Shown: one piece after another, positions 1-13,698 of the stretch
How the letters are laid out: the number at the start of each line of letters is the position of its first letter
How positions within the stretch are numbered: the stretch's first letter is position 1
Assembly: GCA_947179155.2 (NCBI GenBank)
Contig: OX359264.1
Span: 44,696,202 to 44,760,201 of the forward strand
DNA: 64,000 nucleotides
Source: Hedera helix
Taxonomy: Eukaryota; Streptophyta; Magnoliopsida; Apiales; Araliaceae
Direction of reading: 5' to 3'
Translations under genes and position numbers: made by a program
Notes under the pieces: model-generated
Databases searched by the model: none
What the model was told of the DNA's origin: nothing
The model's input: the letters and a program-made list of their open reading frames with translations, nothing else

Positions 1-1203
1 AATTATAGAAGAAAAAGTGTCTAGAATTGAAAGATTTTAGTAAAACCTTGAGCTATAAGGTTGAACATATGTATATGAGATGTATTTGTATGAAAGATAA
101 CATGGAAAATGCTTAAAAGTATAAAGAGTGCGAATTTGAAGGCTAAAACTATCTATAATAGAAATATGTGCATGTAAACATAATTTAAAGGTAAATAGAT
201 TTTGAACAATTCATATAAGTATGATATAAGTCTACAAAGGTTAGAAATGAACTCTTTAATGAGTATATGAGAAAGGAAGTCAAAGTGTTGGAAATCAAAT
301 TTTATGTAAAGTTGATGAAAATTCAACTAAAAAGTGATTTTTCGCAATTTTGAGAAATTAATGGTGAAATAGAGTTAAATGACTTAGTTTTATGTTATTA
401 CACATGCACGTTGATTTGGTAGTCAACAGATGAAAGTTAGAATGAAAATGTCATTCGAGCGATCGAAATCGATCATTTCGACTTAAAACGGATTTTTATG
501 GACAAATCCCACCTCTTAAAGACCTAAGTTGTTTTAAAGATTTAGACATGTCTTATATGATGTATAGAGACTATATCAAATGTCATAAATGAGTGTTAGA
601 AGTGAACGGGTAAGGAATGTTAGATGTGTAGGAAAGCATAAGGAATTTGTTATATGCAATTATGAAATGTGACAAGTCGGTTAGTTAAATGTAAACCTAT
701 AAAGGTATAAGTTAATTAACATATTGGTTTTAATTATAAACTTGGTTGTTAATAAAGAGATGAATATTTTGTAAATCCGTAGGGATTGATTTGTGTGTAT
801 GTATGTATTATTCAGAGAAAAGTTATAATGATGTAAGATTAATGTATTATTGTAAGTCGAGTCTTATATGTAATGAACTCGCATGTATGAAACAGGTATG
901 TGTAAACAAGATGATGTATGGGTAGTTATGCATGATGATGGTATTTACAAGTTAAGCTAAGATAAATCAAAAGATATATGATTTTGAAATGTAATAGACT
1001 AGGTCATAATTTATTTATATATGATTTGAGATCTATGATTTAGAATGTGAAGGTTAAAATTCTGAGCCAGATAATGAATGCAAACTTTAATAAACAGATT
1101 TATGAATGGTTTTATGTTTGATTGATATGGTATTAAGAATAAAGGTTATATTTTAACGCACGAGATCGCCATTAGCAAATGATGGGATTTCGGGGTTGTC
1201 ACA
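1..1203 (+). mobile_element. Ty3/gypsy-type LTR, 3' end fragment
   Basis: This AT-rich stretch without ORFs stops at 1184-1203 with GGGATTTCGGGGTTGTCACA. That is the form expected for the end of a gypsy LTR: it matches, in reverse complement, the start of the LTRs at 11640 and 40364 (TGTAACGACCCCGAAATTCG) at most positions. No primer-binding site follows at 1204, so it is a solo LTR or a 3' LTR. Its left end lies outside the window and no target duplication can be tested. Confidence 0.4.
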
Positions 1204-4200
1204 GCACATAAGTGCGAACACGGCATACATTTAATGTATAGAATTACAAGAAATAGTTCAGATAGAAAACATGCATCGTTCGTCGTTTATGCTTAATGTT
1301 AATACCTCGATACGTTTATCACCTACATAGTTAACAATGTCGGCCCACTAATTAGTTATACACATCACATATAATTAGCACCAATCAAGCTTACTAGTTA
1401 TATTACTTAACTTTATTCACATATACATGTAACATATACCATATCGGTTAATTATCCTCTATAGATAGGTCCATACAATTTAGGTTATGCACATAGCATT
1501 CAATCTTACATCAATTAGTTCATTGTACTAATTTCCTCAACTTAAGTTTCAATTACTCAATTTTATGTTGGTTAATATCACTTTGTAATTATTACAAGTA
1601 TTAGTTTAATACATTTATCTTTTAGTGCATCTTTGATTTCCTTTTTTAACATAACCCCATTTGGTTGATTTATACCATTTTAGGCTTCACATATCCTTTT
1701 TAATACATAACAATTTCACATCCTTTTAATCTTTATGTATTAAGACCAAATCATATACAATACGTTGGAACCCATTCATCAATTATTTTCAAAATAAAAA
1801 ATTATTTTTCAAAGTTTCCAAGGTGGCATGCTCAGTGCCACAAAACACCTAAGACTGGTTCACCCCGTGCCAGTTATTCAGAAATTAATAACAGAGCACG
1901 ATGCGCCCCGCGCCTAGAATAACAAAGCAGTGGTGCACCCCGCGCCACCTTACCAGAGTTTAAACTCTAGTTTTTCCCAAATTTCTACTGTTAGCTAGTT
2001 TCATACTATAATATCTTAACCCTCTTGAGTTGATATAACTCCACTTTTGAACATAATGTAGTCCATACAACAACCTCTCATAATCCATCATAGTTTTTTT
2101 TCAAAAGCTTCTTTAAGACTTGAAATCCACAGCCTCAAAATCAAATGTTAACACATTTTGTTCATTTTACTTGTTTGCTTCAACAATCATGAAAAGTCTA
2201 ATTTGACTTCTTTCTTTGTCAATCCACTTGGGATATCCTTTAAAACTCTCTTTGAACAATATAACACATAGATTTCAAAACCATGCTACTCATAATAAAT
2301 CATCTTGTATGAAAACCTTTTGAAAACTAAGATTTCACATTAATGTCCATCTTGTAGACTTTTGAAAATAGAGCATACGTATTAAGTTTCATAATCTAGT
2401 AAAACATTTCACATAAGATTTTAGATCATTTATAATCATAACTACATATCCTATTGGACCTTTTAAAATATCATCTATAATACATCTAGTAGAGTTTTGA
2501 AAACTCACAGTCACTTGGTTTTATTTCTTAGGTTCAAGGTTATTCACAAACATACCTTAACTCTTCTAAGTTTTTATAAATCATCCATACAAGACCTCTA
2601 TCTTTATGGCTTGTGCAAACATAGCATACCTCACATATAAATCATGCATTTCTAACTGAAAATACATAACAATCATTTGAAGACCTACTTAGTTTTTATG
2701 AAAATCAACATTTGTCAATCAATAGTTTTGAAACAAAACTTTACCACGTTTTGAATATTAAATTCCATGAGTGAACATACCGTGTACTTAATTCATGGAT
2801 TCCACAATATACACATAAAACAATCTCAAATATCAATGTCTTTCATTTTAAGTTGTCTAAATGATATTCTTCTTAACACAACATTGAAGTCATTCCTAAT
2901 GATATGAAACCTACTGGTTTTAAAAGCTATTTAGCTACCATATTGAAGTTTTAACTGTACCCTTAGTTTGATTATACACAATAATTCTTTTTTTAAAACC
3001 AAGACTTTGATTATTTTGCCCCAAATGCTTATAATGCTAAACCAATTAATAACCTGGAATTTCATTTGCCAAAATAGCTTACTTGCTTATCAATCTCAGT
3101 CATGGAAATCCAAAACATAAAACAACCATTTAGTTGAATTATTGTAAGTTATTTCATGAAAGGGAGTTTCCATACCAACATTAACATTATTCATATCTTG
3201 GGCCATTCTTAATGGATTCCACCATTTTAATTCATTTTCATCAATACTTTGAAACAAGTTTTAATAAAAACTGTTCTATTGAACATTTTATCAAACATAA
3301 ACTGCCACAGGTTATTCATCATTCATTTTACTATCTATTAAACACATAGAGCTCATATAACAAACAAACTCCAGCCATACATCCAACCTTATACCACCAT
3401 GGATCCTACATGATCCCAAATCACAGATAACTCCCACAACCAAAGCCACTAATAACCATGAACAACCATAACTATAAAGTCTAACTTAAGGTTTTGAGTA
3501 GGAAATTAGTATACCTTTCAAAGTCTTCCAGGAAATTGCTAGCGATCTTGGTGTTTATGAGTTTGGCTAATGCAAAGCTCCTTCTTCACAGCCCACCGTG
3601 CTCCTCTTTCTTTTTCTCTTTCTCTTAATATGTCTTGGCAAGATTTATGAGCAAATGTTTTCAAGAGCTTACAATTTTGATTTAATATAGAGTGACACTC
3701 CTCTATTATCAGCCGAGTATCCAGCTGATTCCCCCCCTTAATGCAACTCTACGTGACTCCTACACCTCTCTCTATACTCTATAGCAGCCCCCTAAAGTAG
3801 CCCTTAACCATCACCTTCCCACTGCCCCAAAATGGCTGCCGAAAATGGAACAGGAGAAGCCATTGACAGCAGCTGAGTTGGTTCTTCCCCATCACTTCTC
3901 ACTGCCAAACGTGTTCCCCGTCCCCTGACCCTTTGTCCCAAATTGATAGTCATGTTTGGGACTTATTCATTTTACAAGAAACCAAGAGGGAACCTTTGAA
4001 TTGGGCTGAGAAACTCCAGCCACAAGGCTGACGAAATGGAGCACCATAATTGATAACAAGGCTGGCCAAAACTTAAGCTCTAACATTTTCGTGCCTTGGG
4101 CTGGTTTAATTTGTCTGAACAAGAGCAATTTGGGCTGCCAATTTCCGGGCTGGTGAAGGAGTAATAAAGTTGGATTGGACTCTAGCAAGCTTTGGGTCAA

Positions 4201-4643
4201 GGGTGGGTTTTGGTTTTCCACAAAATTAAACTTGGGCTTACTAAATTTGATTACCCCCACAATCATTTTTATTAAATTTAATTGTCTCCGTAATTCATAA
4301 CTCAAATTGGAAATCAATAATTTGGGTCCCACTTAATTAATTTGACACCCAATTCATGCTTCATCTTGTTAAATAATAACTTGGTCCATTATTGAAATAT
4401 TATTCCATCATGCTTAAATTAAGTTACCTACTTAATTCATCATAGCACTAAATATTGTCCCACAAGATCCTTCAAGTTAATTTAATAACATAATTTTAAT
4501 TAAAGTTACATTTAATCAATTACATTAAATTAATTACGTGTCAAATTAATATACATACATAATCATGTATACATACATCTATCTCATCACATCACTGTAC
4601 AAAATAAATTCATATAATTTCATTCCATTTGAATTAAATAACT

Positions 4644-4675
<32 letters not shown>

Positions 4676-4790
4676 TCATTCACATCATTGCACAAAATTT
4701 AAATTAATATTATTTTATTAATAATTTTTTGTTTAATAAAAAAATTTATTACAAAAAACAAAATTATCATAAAAATTCTGAGTCATTACA
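1204..4790 (-). mobile_element. Probable decayed gypsy-type LTR, minus orientation
   Basis: There is no credible gene here; the longest ORF (3967-4332, minus) has low-complexity composition and no recognisable domain. The layout resembles the LTRs at 11640-14992 and 40364-43793: an AT-rich flank, a short GC-rich block with GCGCC/GGCGC repeats (about 1820-1960), and on the minus strand a donor-like GAAAG/GTATAC near 3510. The right edge TTCTGAGTCATTACA ends at 4790 and looks like an LTR terminus. The flanking 5-mers do not match, so the boundaries are uncertain. Confidence 0.3.
4643..4675. repeat. (AC)n(AT)n microsatellite
   Basis: About eleven AC units pass directly into about five AT units. 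Confidence 0.9.
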
Positions 4791-5147
4791 TTTTATTCCG
4801 GCCAAATTTTTTATTTTAATGTTGCCACGTGTCCCCATATGGAATAAAAATACACATTGAATGTATATGACCGTAGCTGACTTATTAAAACAATAGAAAT
4901 ACAAATAAAATAGTGAAAACATATTAAACCGATATTACTAAAACGAATACTAATGTGGTATGATCAAATTCCTTATTCAATCTCTAGGACCAGACCACCA
5001 TGGATGTACCCAAGAAAAAAACTCAAAACTTCATCTTTGCTAACTCCAATTGACCAAGTGCACTATTAATTTTCTCCCAGAATTCAATTAAGACTGTATA
5101 TCTAGATCTACCTCCACCTTAACCAATTTAGGAGAGAATAAAACTGG
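4791..5147. other. Intergenic flank, no feature seen
   Basis: AT-rich sequence between the LTR-like block and the copia insertion site. I see no ORF, repeat or RNA gene in it. Confidence 0.6.
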
Positions 5148-5152
5148 AGGGT

Positions 5153-5568
5153 TGTTAGATAATTATTAATGAGATCGTGCTATTTTATAGAATAAACATA
5201 TATAAATAAGAACTTACATGAATTGAGAGAAAACATCTCGTATGTATCACGTTTCCGTTGCGTGTAAGGGTGAAAGTCTTCAATTGTCTCTCTCAATCTT
5301 ATGATGGATATATGGGTGTGTATAAAAATTCTTGAGACGACAATCGGACCAAACCCTAACTTTTTTATTTATAGAATAGCTAAGGGTCAAAATCGTCCAT
5401 CAAGATTATGAAACCCTAGGACCCATTATGCCAAATACTATTAGTAATATTATTTATGGGTCACATAATTACCAAGCCCATAAATAAAGTAATTAAATTA
5501 ATACAATATGTAAGTCCAATAATTACATAAATAGTAAAGACCACATAAGAAAATAAAATATTCTAACA
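5153..5568 (-). repeat. 3' LTR of the copia element
   Basis: 416 bp with TG...CA ends, matching 18216-18632. It is directly followed (5569 onward) by the complement of a purine-rich tract. Confidence 0.93.
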
Positions 5569-5580
5569 TTCTCCCACTTG
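5569..5580 (-). other. Polypurine tract of the copia element
   Basis: On the minus strand CAAGTGGGAGAA abuts the 3' LTR, the position and composition expected for the plus-strand primer in reverse transcription. Confidence 0.75.
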
Positions 5581-5955
5581 GCCGAAATACTATTTATATA
5601 CAAAACATAATGCTTATAATCATTAATTTGGCCAAACATTAATTTAATATCTACATCTCGTTCAAATAAAAGCACCAATACGAATTAATATAATATTTGT
5701 GTCACAATTAACACAAGATCCCCATTAGTTACATAACTAGTACTTTCATTAAAACAAGGATTAACATTAAGCATAACAAATATGAATAGAGTTTACATAA
5801 GTGGTAATAAATTAAACTCATCCATATGGTCCAAACATAACTATTTGCTCATAAGTTCTCAAGTGTACATAATAAAGAGAATAGCAAACTATAAACGTAA
5901 TGTGAAGTCAAAACAACGAACTCAAAATTAAATTGTCTTACATCAAAGTAACTTA
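5581..5955 (-). other. 3' untranslated region of the copia element
   Basis: AT-rich sequence between the end of RNase H and the polypurine tract. No ORF or other feature is seen. Confidence 0.6.
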
Positions 5956-7686
5956 CTAATTAAGACTACCAGTTAAACCCATGCCGGCAACATGCTCTAA
6001 AAAGGGTTTGGGCGGTAAGTCTTTCGTAAGTGGATCTGCTAACATATCATGCGTATTATTATACTTAATGACAACGTTTTGATCTTCAACTCTTTTCTTG
6101 ATGAATAAGTACTTAGTGTCAATGTACAGTTCAGCACCACTTGAACTTGTGCTATTAGAAAAACTAACAGCAGAATCATTATCGCAAAATATTTTCAATA
6201 GCCTTGAAATGGAATCTACAACCTTAAGTCCTGAAATAAGATTCCTCAACAATATGGCGTGACAAGTAGCATAATAACAAGCCAAATATTCTGCCATCAT
6301 CGTGGAAGTGGTAGTTAACTCCTGCTTTTGACTTCTCCACGAAATAGGGCCTCCTAAAAACATAAAGATGTACCTTGATATAGATTTCTTTTCGTCTTTA
6401 CACTTAGCAAAATCAGAATCAGAATAACCAACAACTTCAAGGTTATCTGTTTTTCTGAATGTAAGCATAAAATCCTTAGTACCATGTAAGTAACGTAAAA
6501 CCTTTTTGGCTGCTGCTTTCTAGTGATCTAAACCTGGATTTGATTAGTAACGTCCAAGCATACCAGTTATATATGTTATATCAGGACGAGTACAAACTTG
6601 AGCATACATAAGACTCCCAACCACGGAAGCATAGGGAATAAGATTCATTTGATCACGTTCTAACTGATTCTTAGGACATTGATATGAGCCAAATTTGTCA
6701 CCCTTAACAACAGGGGCGACAGTAGGAGAGCAATTTTGCATATTGTATTTGTTAAGAACTTTGTCAATATAAGCTCTTTGGGACAATCCTAATATCCCAC
6801 GAGACCTATCTCGATAAATTTCAATACCTATGACATAAGAGGCTTCACCGAGATCCTTCATATCAAAATTTTCAGAAAGAAAACGTTTTGTCTCATACAA
6901 CATGTCTAAGTTATTACTTGCAAGTAGAATATCATCAACATACAAAACAAGAATAACAAATTTACTCTCACTGACCTTCAAGTATATGCATTGATCCACT
7001 ATATTTTTCTTAAAATTAAAATTACTCATCACCTCATGAAACTTAAGATACCATTGTCGAGAGGCCTGTTTTAACCCATATATGGATTTTTTAGTCTACA
7101 TACCATATGTTCCTTGCCTTTAACCAAAAAACCTTCTGGTTGTGTCATATAGACATTCTCATGCAAGTCACCATTAAGAAATGCAGTTTTAACATCCATT
7201 TGATGTAACTCCAAATCATACTGAGCTACTAGTGCTATAACTATTCTAAATGAATTTTTCCTAGATACTGGAGAGAAAGTTTCATTATAATTCACACCTT
7301 CTTTTTGAGTGAAACCTTTAGCAACCAATCGAGCTTTATACCTTTCAACGTTCCCTTTAGGATCTAATTTAGTCTTATAGACCTACTTACAACCAACAGG
7401 TTTAACACCCTTTGGTAATTCTTCAAGATCCCAAACATTATTAAGCTCAATTGATTTCAACTCATCATTCATGGCATCAAGCCATTGAGTTGATTGAACA
7501 CTCGTAATAGCCTCTTTATAGGAAATAGGATCATTAATCTTACTTGAATCATAATCAATCTCATTAAGATAGGTTATAAAATCATCAAAATTAGCAGGCT
7601 TTCTAGGTTTTTCGGACCTACGTAAATGCTGCACAATTTCAGGAATATGATTTTCAATAATATGGGGTTCAACATTAGGTGGTGGC
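5956..7686 (-). pseudogene. copia pol, reverse transcriptase and RNase H (broken)
   Basis: Read on the minus strand from 7686 down. The start is the region before RT (LDAMNDELKSIELNNVWDL). The conserved K-W-V-Y of the RT entry is interrupted by TAG near 7383. RT then continues (RLVAKGFTQ-like start, MDVKTAFLNGDL), loses one A in an A-run near 7090 (frameshift), and resumes with the catalytic YVDD at 6931-6942. Two stops lie near 6512-6545, after which RNase H runs to 5956 (GYSDSDFAKC, the AEY motif, ADPLTK). Most stops are explained by C-to-T or G-to-A changes. Everything needed to recognise the family is present but the frame is closed. Its upstream part lies beyond the solo LTR at 7687-11177. 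Confidence 0.93.
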
Positions 7687-9074
7687 TGTGACGCCCCCAA
7701 ATCTGGGCTCATACAGCCCAAACTTGAGTCGTCAAAAGACTACAACAAAATTATTACAAGATAGAATAACGTTCAACAATACAGTGTATAATAATACACA
7801 ACTAAGTCTTCACAATTATTGTCACACTATATAAAACATATGAAGACTAAAATAGCTATCACTCGGACCGTCACTCCATTCCCCTGCTAGACCCGGCTAC
7901 TCTCTCATTTTCTGAAAAATAATGGAACAAAAGAAAGGGTGAGCTCAAATAGCTCAGTAAAGAATATCATGACTAAGATAATGACAAGTAAATTATCATT
8001 AGCCTTCAACAGTTGAGTTCTTGATAGAATACAATAGACTACAAGGTTTGTATCAAAAACTGCAGTTAAATTCTTAAACAATGTTCAGATCAATAATAGC
8101 AGCGGAATGAGCAATCTATTAGAAGAATAATGCAGACTATAGTGTCCACTCGCTTCTCTTTTTAGTAAAAATATCATCAACTTTTATCATCTGAAATACC
8201 ATTAGTCAAGATAATACAAATTCACAGTTCCTGATCATAATCATGCAGATCAACAGTTCATCTTTGCACTACGGGCCAAAGACATTCAATATAACACCAA
8301 CGGTCATGATTATACCAGATTCAGCCTTTGGTCATAATCATATCAAACAACAGTTCATCTTTGCACTACGGGCCAAAGAGAACATTCACCACGTGCCATA
8401 AAAGACACCGAACAGATGTATCGCCTTTAACCTATTATATCGCCTTTAACCTATCATCTGTTCAACAATTATATCGCATCTGTGCCCCCGGCCACAGATA
8501 TTCACAACAACTTGAATTTGGATGATTAGAATGATATAAATGATGAACAGAAGAAACAGGATAAACAATAAGTATCAGAAGTTTACTTTGTACAGATTCA
8601 AATAATATCCAAATTGTCAACATGATGTGGAGTGAAATTTAAAAATGATATTCAAGATCCACAATTCAGAATAACGGTTACAGTTCAATAGAAAGGTTCA
8701 CGTAAATAGGATGGTTCAATTGAAATGATGAAGTGCAACTATTATGGAACATATAATATTTTCAGGAATTATAGAAGCAATAGTTCCATAATAAGTTTCG
8801 ATTTAGGTGTATGAAAGAAAATAATATCCCTTACCGTAGCAGGTTTGATTAACAAAAGGTGAACGAAATTAATATCCCTTACCATAGTAAGTTTGAATAA
8901 TGGAAGATGAAAAAGATGGTATCCCTTATGAGTATAAAGGAAAATAATATCACTTACGAATATGAAAGAAAATGATATTATAAACGAATATGCAATAAAA
9001 GTGTCATGTGATAATTCGTGTAAACAAATTATTTCCACAAGAGACAAATAAGAAATGAATACAAAGAGTAATTC

Positions 9075-9350
9075 ACCAAACATGCGGTAATCCGCGTAGT
9101 CAGGTTATTCTCAGAGATTAATAAGGAATGAATACGAAAGGTTATTCACCAACAGGCGATAATCCGCACCGTAAGGTTATTCCCACAATTTAATAAAAAT
9201 TGAATACGAAGACTCATTCACCAAACAGGCGATAATCCGCACCGTAAGGTTATTCTCAGAGATTAATAAGGAATGAATACGAAAGGTTATTCACCAACAG
9301 GCAGTAATCCGCGCCGTAAGGTTATTCCCATAAATTAATACATGGAAATA
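9075..9350. repeat. About 75-bp tandem repeat array inside the solo LTR
   Basis: Four units share AGGCGATAATCCGC, a GTAAGGTTATTC core and GAATACGAA, at near-constant spacing. The first unit is the most diverged. Confidence 0.85.
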
Positions 9351-9404
9351 AATGGCACATCTTATGAGTAAGAAAGAAACGATATTATTTTCGAGAATCA
9401 AATA

Positions 9405-9590
9405 ATGATAATCCTTTACTGTAGTAAGTTTGAATAATAGAATATGAAAGAAGATGATATTCCTTACCGTAGTAAGTTTCAACAATAGAATATGAAAGAA
9501 GATGATATTCCAGATGATATTCCTTACCGTAGTAAGTTTCAACAATAGAATATGAAAGAAGATGATATTCCTTACCTTGATATTGTGAAA
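9405..9590. repeat. 45-55-bp tandem repeats inside the solo LTR
   Basis: Three to four units carry GATATTCCTTACCGTAGTAA followed by an AATAGAATATGAAAGAA core. Diverged copies of the same unit also occur at about 8800-8960. Confidence 0.85.
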
Positions 9591-10759
9591 CAAGTTTATA
9601 GCCGAACAAATCCTTCCTTGTTTGTAGCAGTAAAGAATCTGATTTTTGAGTCTTCTAGAGTTTTAAAATCTCTTTATGTTTTTAGAATAATGTTACTCTC
9701 GGAAAGATAGACGGCATAGACCCAAGAATCACTCAATTCGGAGTTAATATGAATGAGTTATAAATTTTCAAAACTAAGACTGAAAATAGTGACGAAAATC
9801 AGAATAGGTTACGGTTTTTAGTATTTTAAGGCATGAAGATCACTTCAGATGACTTTTCTTCCTTCTTCAAAGTTGTAGAGGACGAAAAACTGAAGAGACA
9901 GGCTTTTAATTCATTAAATTCTGACAAATAATGAATTTACTATGATTTTTCGAAAGAGTTACTGTACATAAGAAAATTCCACTCGGGAATTCAAAGAAGA
10001 ATGCAAAAGATTTCAAAACTAGGAATGACTTAAGAACACTTAGAGAGAACTTACACAAAGAAGTATTTAGAGAGTGGAAGAAAATGTATGTAAGAATGTT
10101 ATGAAAAATTTCTTAAGTTAAGTCATCTATTTATAGCCAAAAATCTTATCATAACCAAAATTTCTTAATTTAATCCAAACCATTCATTTCAAGATAATGT
10201 TTAATCCATACAATTCATTTCATCTTTTAAGATTTCTTTAATTTAAACCATTCATTTAAAGAGTATCTTTAAACTACACCATTCATTTCAAATTATATAT
10301 TATCTTTAATCTATACCATTCATTTAAATATCATCTTTTAATCTACATCATCCATTTCAAATTCTATATTATCTTTAATCTATATCATTCATTTTACATC
10401 ACCTAACTTTATATTATAAACAAATAACTTTATCAATTCAATTATTCAACAATAATTCACACTTATTCATTATTATAACTAATTGTTATAAATACAGTGT
10501 AGTTAGCTTTCTGAGTTAAATACCAAATCAATTAATAATGAAATACAACAGTTTAATCGACATTATAATAGAGATAACAATAATGCAGAAAGTATGTAAA
10601 AGAAAGCATACGTTACTTTGTAATGACAATTATTGATTCAATAATGTGAATTACTGTGTATATGCTACTATGACAACTATCAATTTAATAATATGAATTA
10701 TTGTGGATGTGACAATAAAGTCAAATATTGTACGATAACCAATTTATCAGTTCAATAAT

Positions 10760-10855
10760 ACGAAACACTGTGCAATACCGTGTGCTACTGTGCAATACCG
10801 TGTGCTACTGTGCAATACCGTATGTTACTTGTAATACCGTATATTACTATTCTTT
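10760..10855. repeat. About 20-bp tandem repeat (TGCAATACCGTGTGCTACTG)
   Basis: Four to five units lie head to tail. They also generate the start of the spurious plus-strand ORF at 10780-11064. Confidence 0.85.
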
Positions 10856-11182
10856 TACCACTGGATATTTTAACAATTAAAAGTAATAGTACCATTGACC
10901 AATTAAAAATTGTTTATGTCATTTTCTATATCCGACATTTATTCTTTGTGGGGTCCACCTTTGTGGGGTCCACCAATGATTGGTTCGTACGGCGCCGTCG
11001 TACGAATATTCCCCGACAGAACGAATATTCCCCGACCAAAAGAATATTGTCCGACATAATATAATTTACACATAACATCCTTCACTTTTAACTTTATCAA
11101 TTCAACCACTTACTGTTTCATGAAAATATATATGAAAAAAAATAAATTTTATATTTCATAAAATTCGGGGTCTTACAGTGGC

Positions 11183-11639
11183 TCAGCTATCTCAGGAGCA
11201 TCATTCGTCTCATCCTCTTGAATTACAGGATAAGAAACATAAATCTCATTTTCTTCAAGATCAATTTTTCTAGGCTCACCACTCCCACTTAAATCACCAT
11301 TCTCTAAAAACTTTGTATGTCTAGTCTGACAATTCTAGTGGTATGTGAGGGACAATAAAAACGAAAACCCTTAGATCTATCAGGATATCCAATGAAATGG
11401 CAACTAATGGTTTTAGAGTCAAGTTTCTTTATTTGTGGATTGAAAATTTTAGCCTTGGCTAGACAACCCCATACCCGTAAGTATTTTAAACTAGGTTTCC
11501 TACCTGTCCAAATTTCATAAGGAGTCTTAAGGACAAATTTGCTAGGAACCCGATTTAAAATATGAACAACTGTTTTTAATACCACAGTCCACAAAAATAT
11601 AGATAAGCTGGAATTGCTTAACATACTACGTACCATATC
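11183..11639 (-). pseudogene. copia integrase C-terminal segment (between two solo LTRs)
   Basis: Minus-strand translation from 11639 gives the downstream integrase region (SIFLWTVVLKTVVHILNRVP, then a TPYEIWTGRKP motif and LRVWGCLAKA). This is the conserved stretch after the catalytic core in plant copia integrases. It joins in frame to the piece ending at 14993 when the solo LTR 11640-14992 and one copy of its ATATC duplication are removed. The frame stops near 11304; the remainder to 11183 is the acidic linker toward RT. Confidence 0.9.
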
Positions 11640-13156
11640 TGTAACGACCCCGAAATTCGACAAAACTTATTACCTTAAATCTTATATTTATTAAACATTA
11701 TTTCCTTAACGTCCAAATTTCGGTTCGTTAATAAATCTTTAATCTCCTTATTTAACCCATTAATTGACATTACAGTCATCAATTACCAAATTTTTTGGTA
11801 TAATTTTTTTTTCTCTCCTCTTTTCTCAATCATTGTATTAGAATATTTGAATGTTTAAAATCCTTATATCTCGATCCTAGTCCCTGGATCGCAACCTTCA
11901 CTTTATCTTCTGTACAAGTATCATAGAACTCAACATTCAAAATTTAATATTATTCATATCCATACAATTATTCTTGGTTTCATAATTCATAATTAGATAC
12001 CCTCTATCGTAACAACTATCTTGAACAATCACAATTCATAATTTAACTCTATTCGTCCTATTCAGATCCAATTTACATATATATACAACACATATATATA
12101 AACTTTGCTAATATATCCACATTAAAGTATTATATTAAAAATATATAACCATTACGTTTACAACCTTCTATAGCAAAATTCATCTCTAACATAATCCGAT
12201 ATTCTTGAAATTTGTTTCTTTACCTGGAAAAGTTTATATCATGCAAGGAATGAGCACAACGGCTTAGCAAGTTCAACAGTGTTTACACCTTTCATGCTTC
12301 ACATAACACATAGCATAACATGCTCTCTGTGTGTGTCATACATCATGTGTTATGCTTGTACTAAAGTAATATATCTCACATGTCTCATATCTAATTCAAA
12401 TTAACAAGTACACATTGTTGTCATATTATTCACAGATCACATAACACATAATTTATATGCATTTGAACAAAAGTTAACGTACAGTAACAGATAACCAATT
12501 AACATTAAGTACTGAAGAACTTACCTGGATTGTGGAATTAATAAATACTCATTCTATAATACTTCTCGTACAACCTATGATCATAAAATAATCAAATAAT
12601 AATTATTTATCTCCTCATTATATTAATTTAATTAATTAATATCATCTATAATGTAATTAACCCTGCCCGACGATTTATTTTAGGGTACCGGGTCAATTAT
12701 TAAACAATATGGTTAATTATATTAACCTCATTCCTTAATATATTAATTTAACTTAATATCAAACACATTCAATACGGACAACCCTGCTCATCGGATAAAA
12801 TTTAGCATATTTGGTTGTCCGAATTTTCATTTAATCATTTTTTAACTTTTTAACTTATTAGATTAATATTTAAAATATTTAAATATTAATCCCCAATATG
12901 TAATATTTTTCCAAAAATATTAAATTTAATGTCCAACATCATTTCTATATTTTTAGTATTTTTAAATAACTTTTAATCATTTATTTAATTAAAATCACTT
13001 TCTGGGGGCATTTTGATAATTTCCGCAACTATAGGGACAAAACTGGAATTTCCCGGAAAGCTTAGGGGCACGCCGGTCATTTGGCAAGGCTAGGGACACG
13101 ATCGGCATTACCTGAAAAGACCGGGGGCGAGCTGGTAATTTTCAGTGTTGCTGGGC

Positions 13157-13318
13157 CGCGCATTGCGCGAGGCTCCCCCTACCGACGCTAAACGGCGTCG
13201 TTTCCTTGTCGTTTCGAAAAGCCTCTACGCATGGCGCAGCTGCTTCTTCCGCCACCCCCAAAATGACACCGTTTTACCTCCGCGTCAGACAAAAAAATGG
13301 CTGACGCGCATTGCGCGG
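13157..13318. repeat. GC-rich palindrome block in the solo LTR
   Basis: CGCGCATTGCGCG-type palindromes lie at 13157-13169 and 13305-13318. Between them are AAACGGCGTCGTTT (13190-13203) and a degenerate AAATGACACCGTTTT (13261-13275). The surroundings are strongly AT-rich. Confidence 0.85.
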
Positions 13319-13668
13319 CAGCCCTGAATTTTTTCCTTCTTCTTTCACGAACAGTATGCCAACTTAACCATCCAAACACCATTTTTGTTCCTCAATTTCA
13401 CAACATAATACCTCTAAAAATCATATAATTCATAACTATACATTCAAAAATTATTTAGAATAATTATTCTAATTATTTTCTAATTTTCCATAAAATTTAT
13501 TTAACATCATAAATACTAAAATAAATCACATAAAAATAATTTATACCTTCCTTGGCTTGTAATTTTTCCTCTTGATGGCACCAAATATTTTCTCTTGGTG
13601 GTAGCTATGGTGGTTGCCGATTGTGGGTGGTGGTGGCTTCGGGTGGGAGGAAGAAACATGAGAGAGAG

Positions 13669-13698
13669 TTTCTTTTCTTTTCTTTTCTTTTCTTTTCC
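13669..13698. repeat. (TTTTC)n microsatellite
   Basis: About six TTTTC units lie at the position equivalent to the poly-T tract of the LTRs at 40364 and 46714. Confidence 0.85.

Larger units (their letters stand above)
7687..11177 (-). mobile_element. Solo gypsy-type LTR nested in copia pol (3.5 kb)
   Basis: The segment begins TGTGACGCCCCCAAATCTGG and ends AATTCGGGGTCTTACA. GTGGC flanks it at 7682-7686 and 11178-11182. It has no PBS, polypurine tract or pol gene, so it is a solo LTR left by LTR-LTR recombination. A TATA-like TATAAATAG on the minus strand (about 10127-10136) suggests minus orientation. It is rich in tandem repeats: a 29-bp segment (ACAGTTCATCTTTGCACTAC...) twice about 100 bp apart near 8250-8378, about four 75-bp units at 9080-9350, 45-55-bp units at 9400-9590, and 20-bp units at 10765-10850 and 10990-11058. 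The short ORFs inside are products of these repeats. Confidence 0.88.

Noticed and set aside
9075..9350. Regularly spaced repeats as a CRISPR-like array
   Set aside because: The spacers are themselves repeated, there are no cas genes, and the setting is a plant LTR.
8328..9609. Short ORFs with repeated residues at 8328-9609
   Set aside because: They are translations of the tandem arrays of the solo LTR in shifting frames.
13145..13382. Overlapping plus and minus ORFs in the solo LTR as genes
   Set aside because: They lie over the palindrome block of the LTR and have no homology I can recognise.
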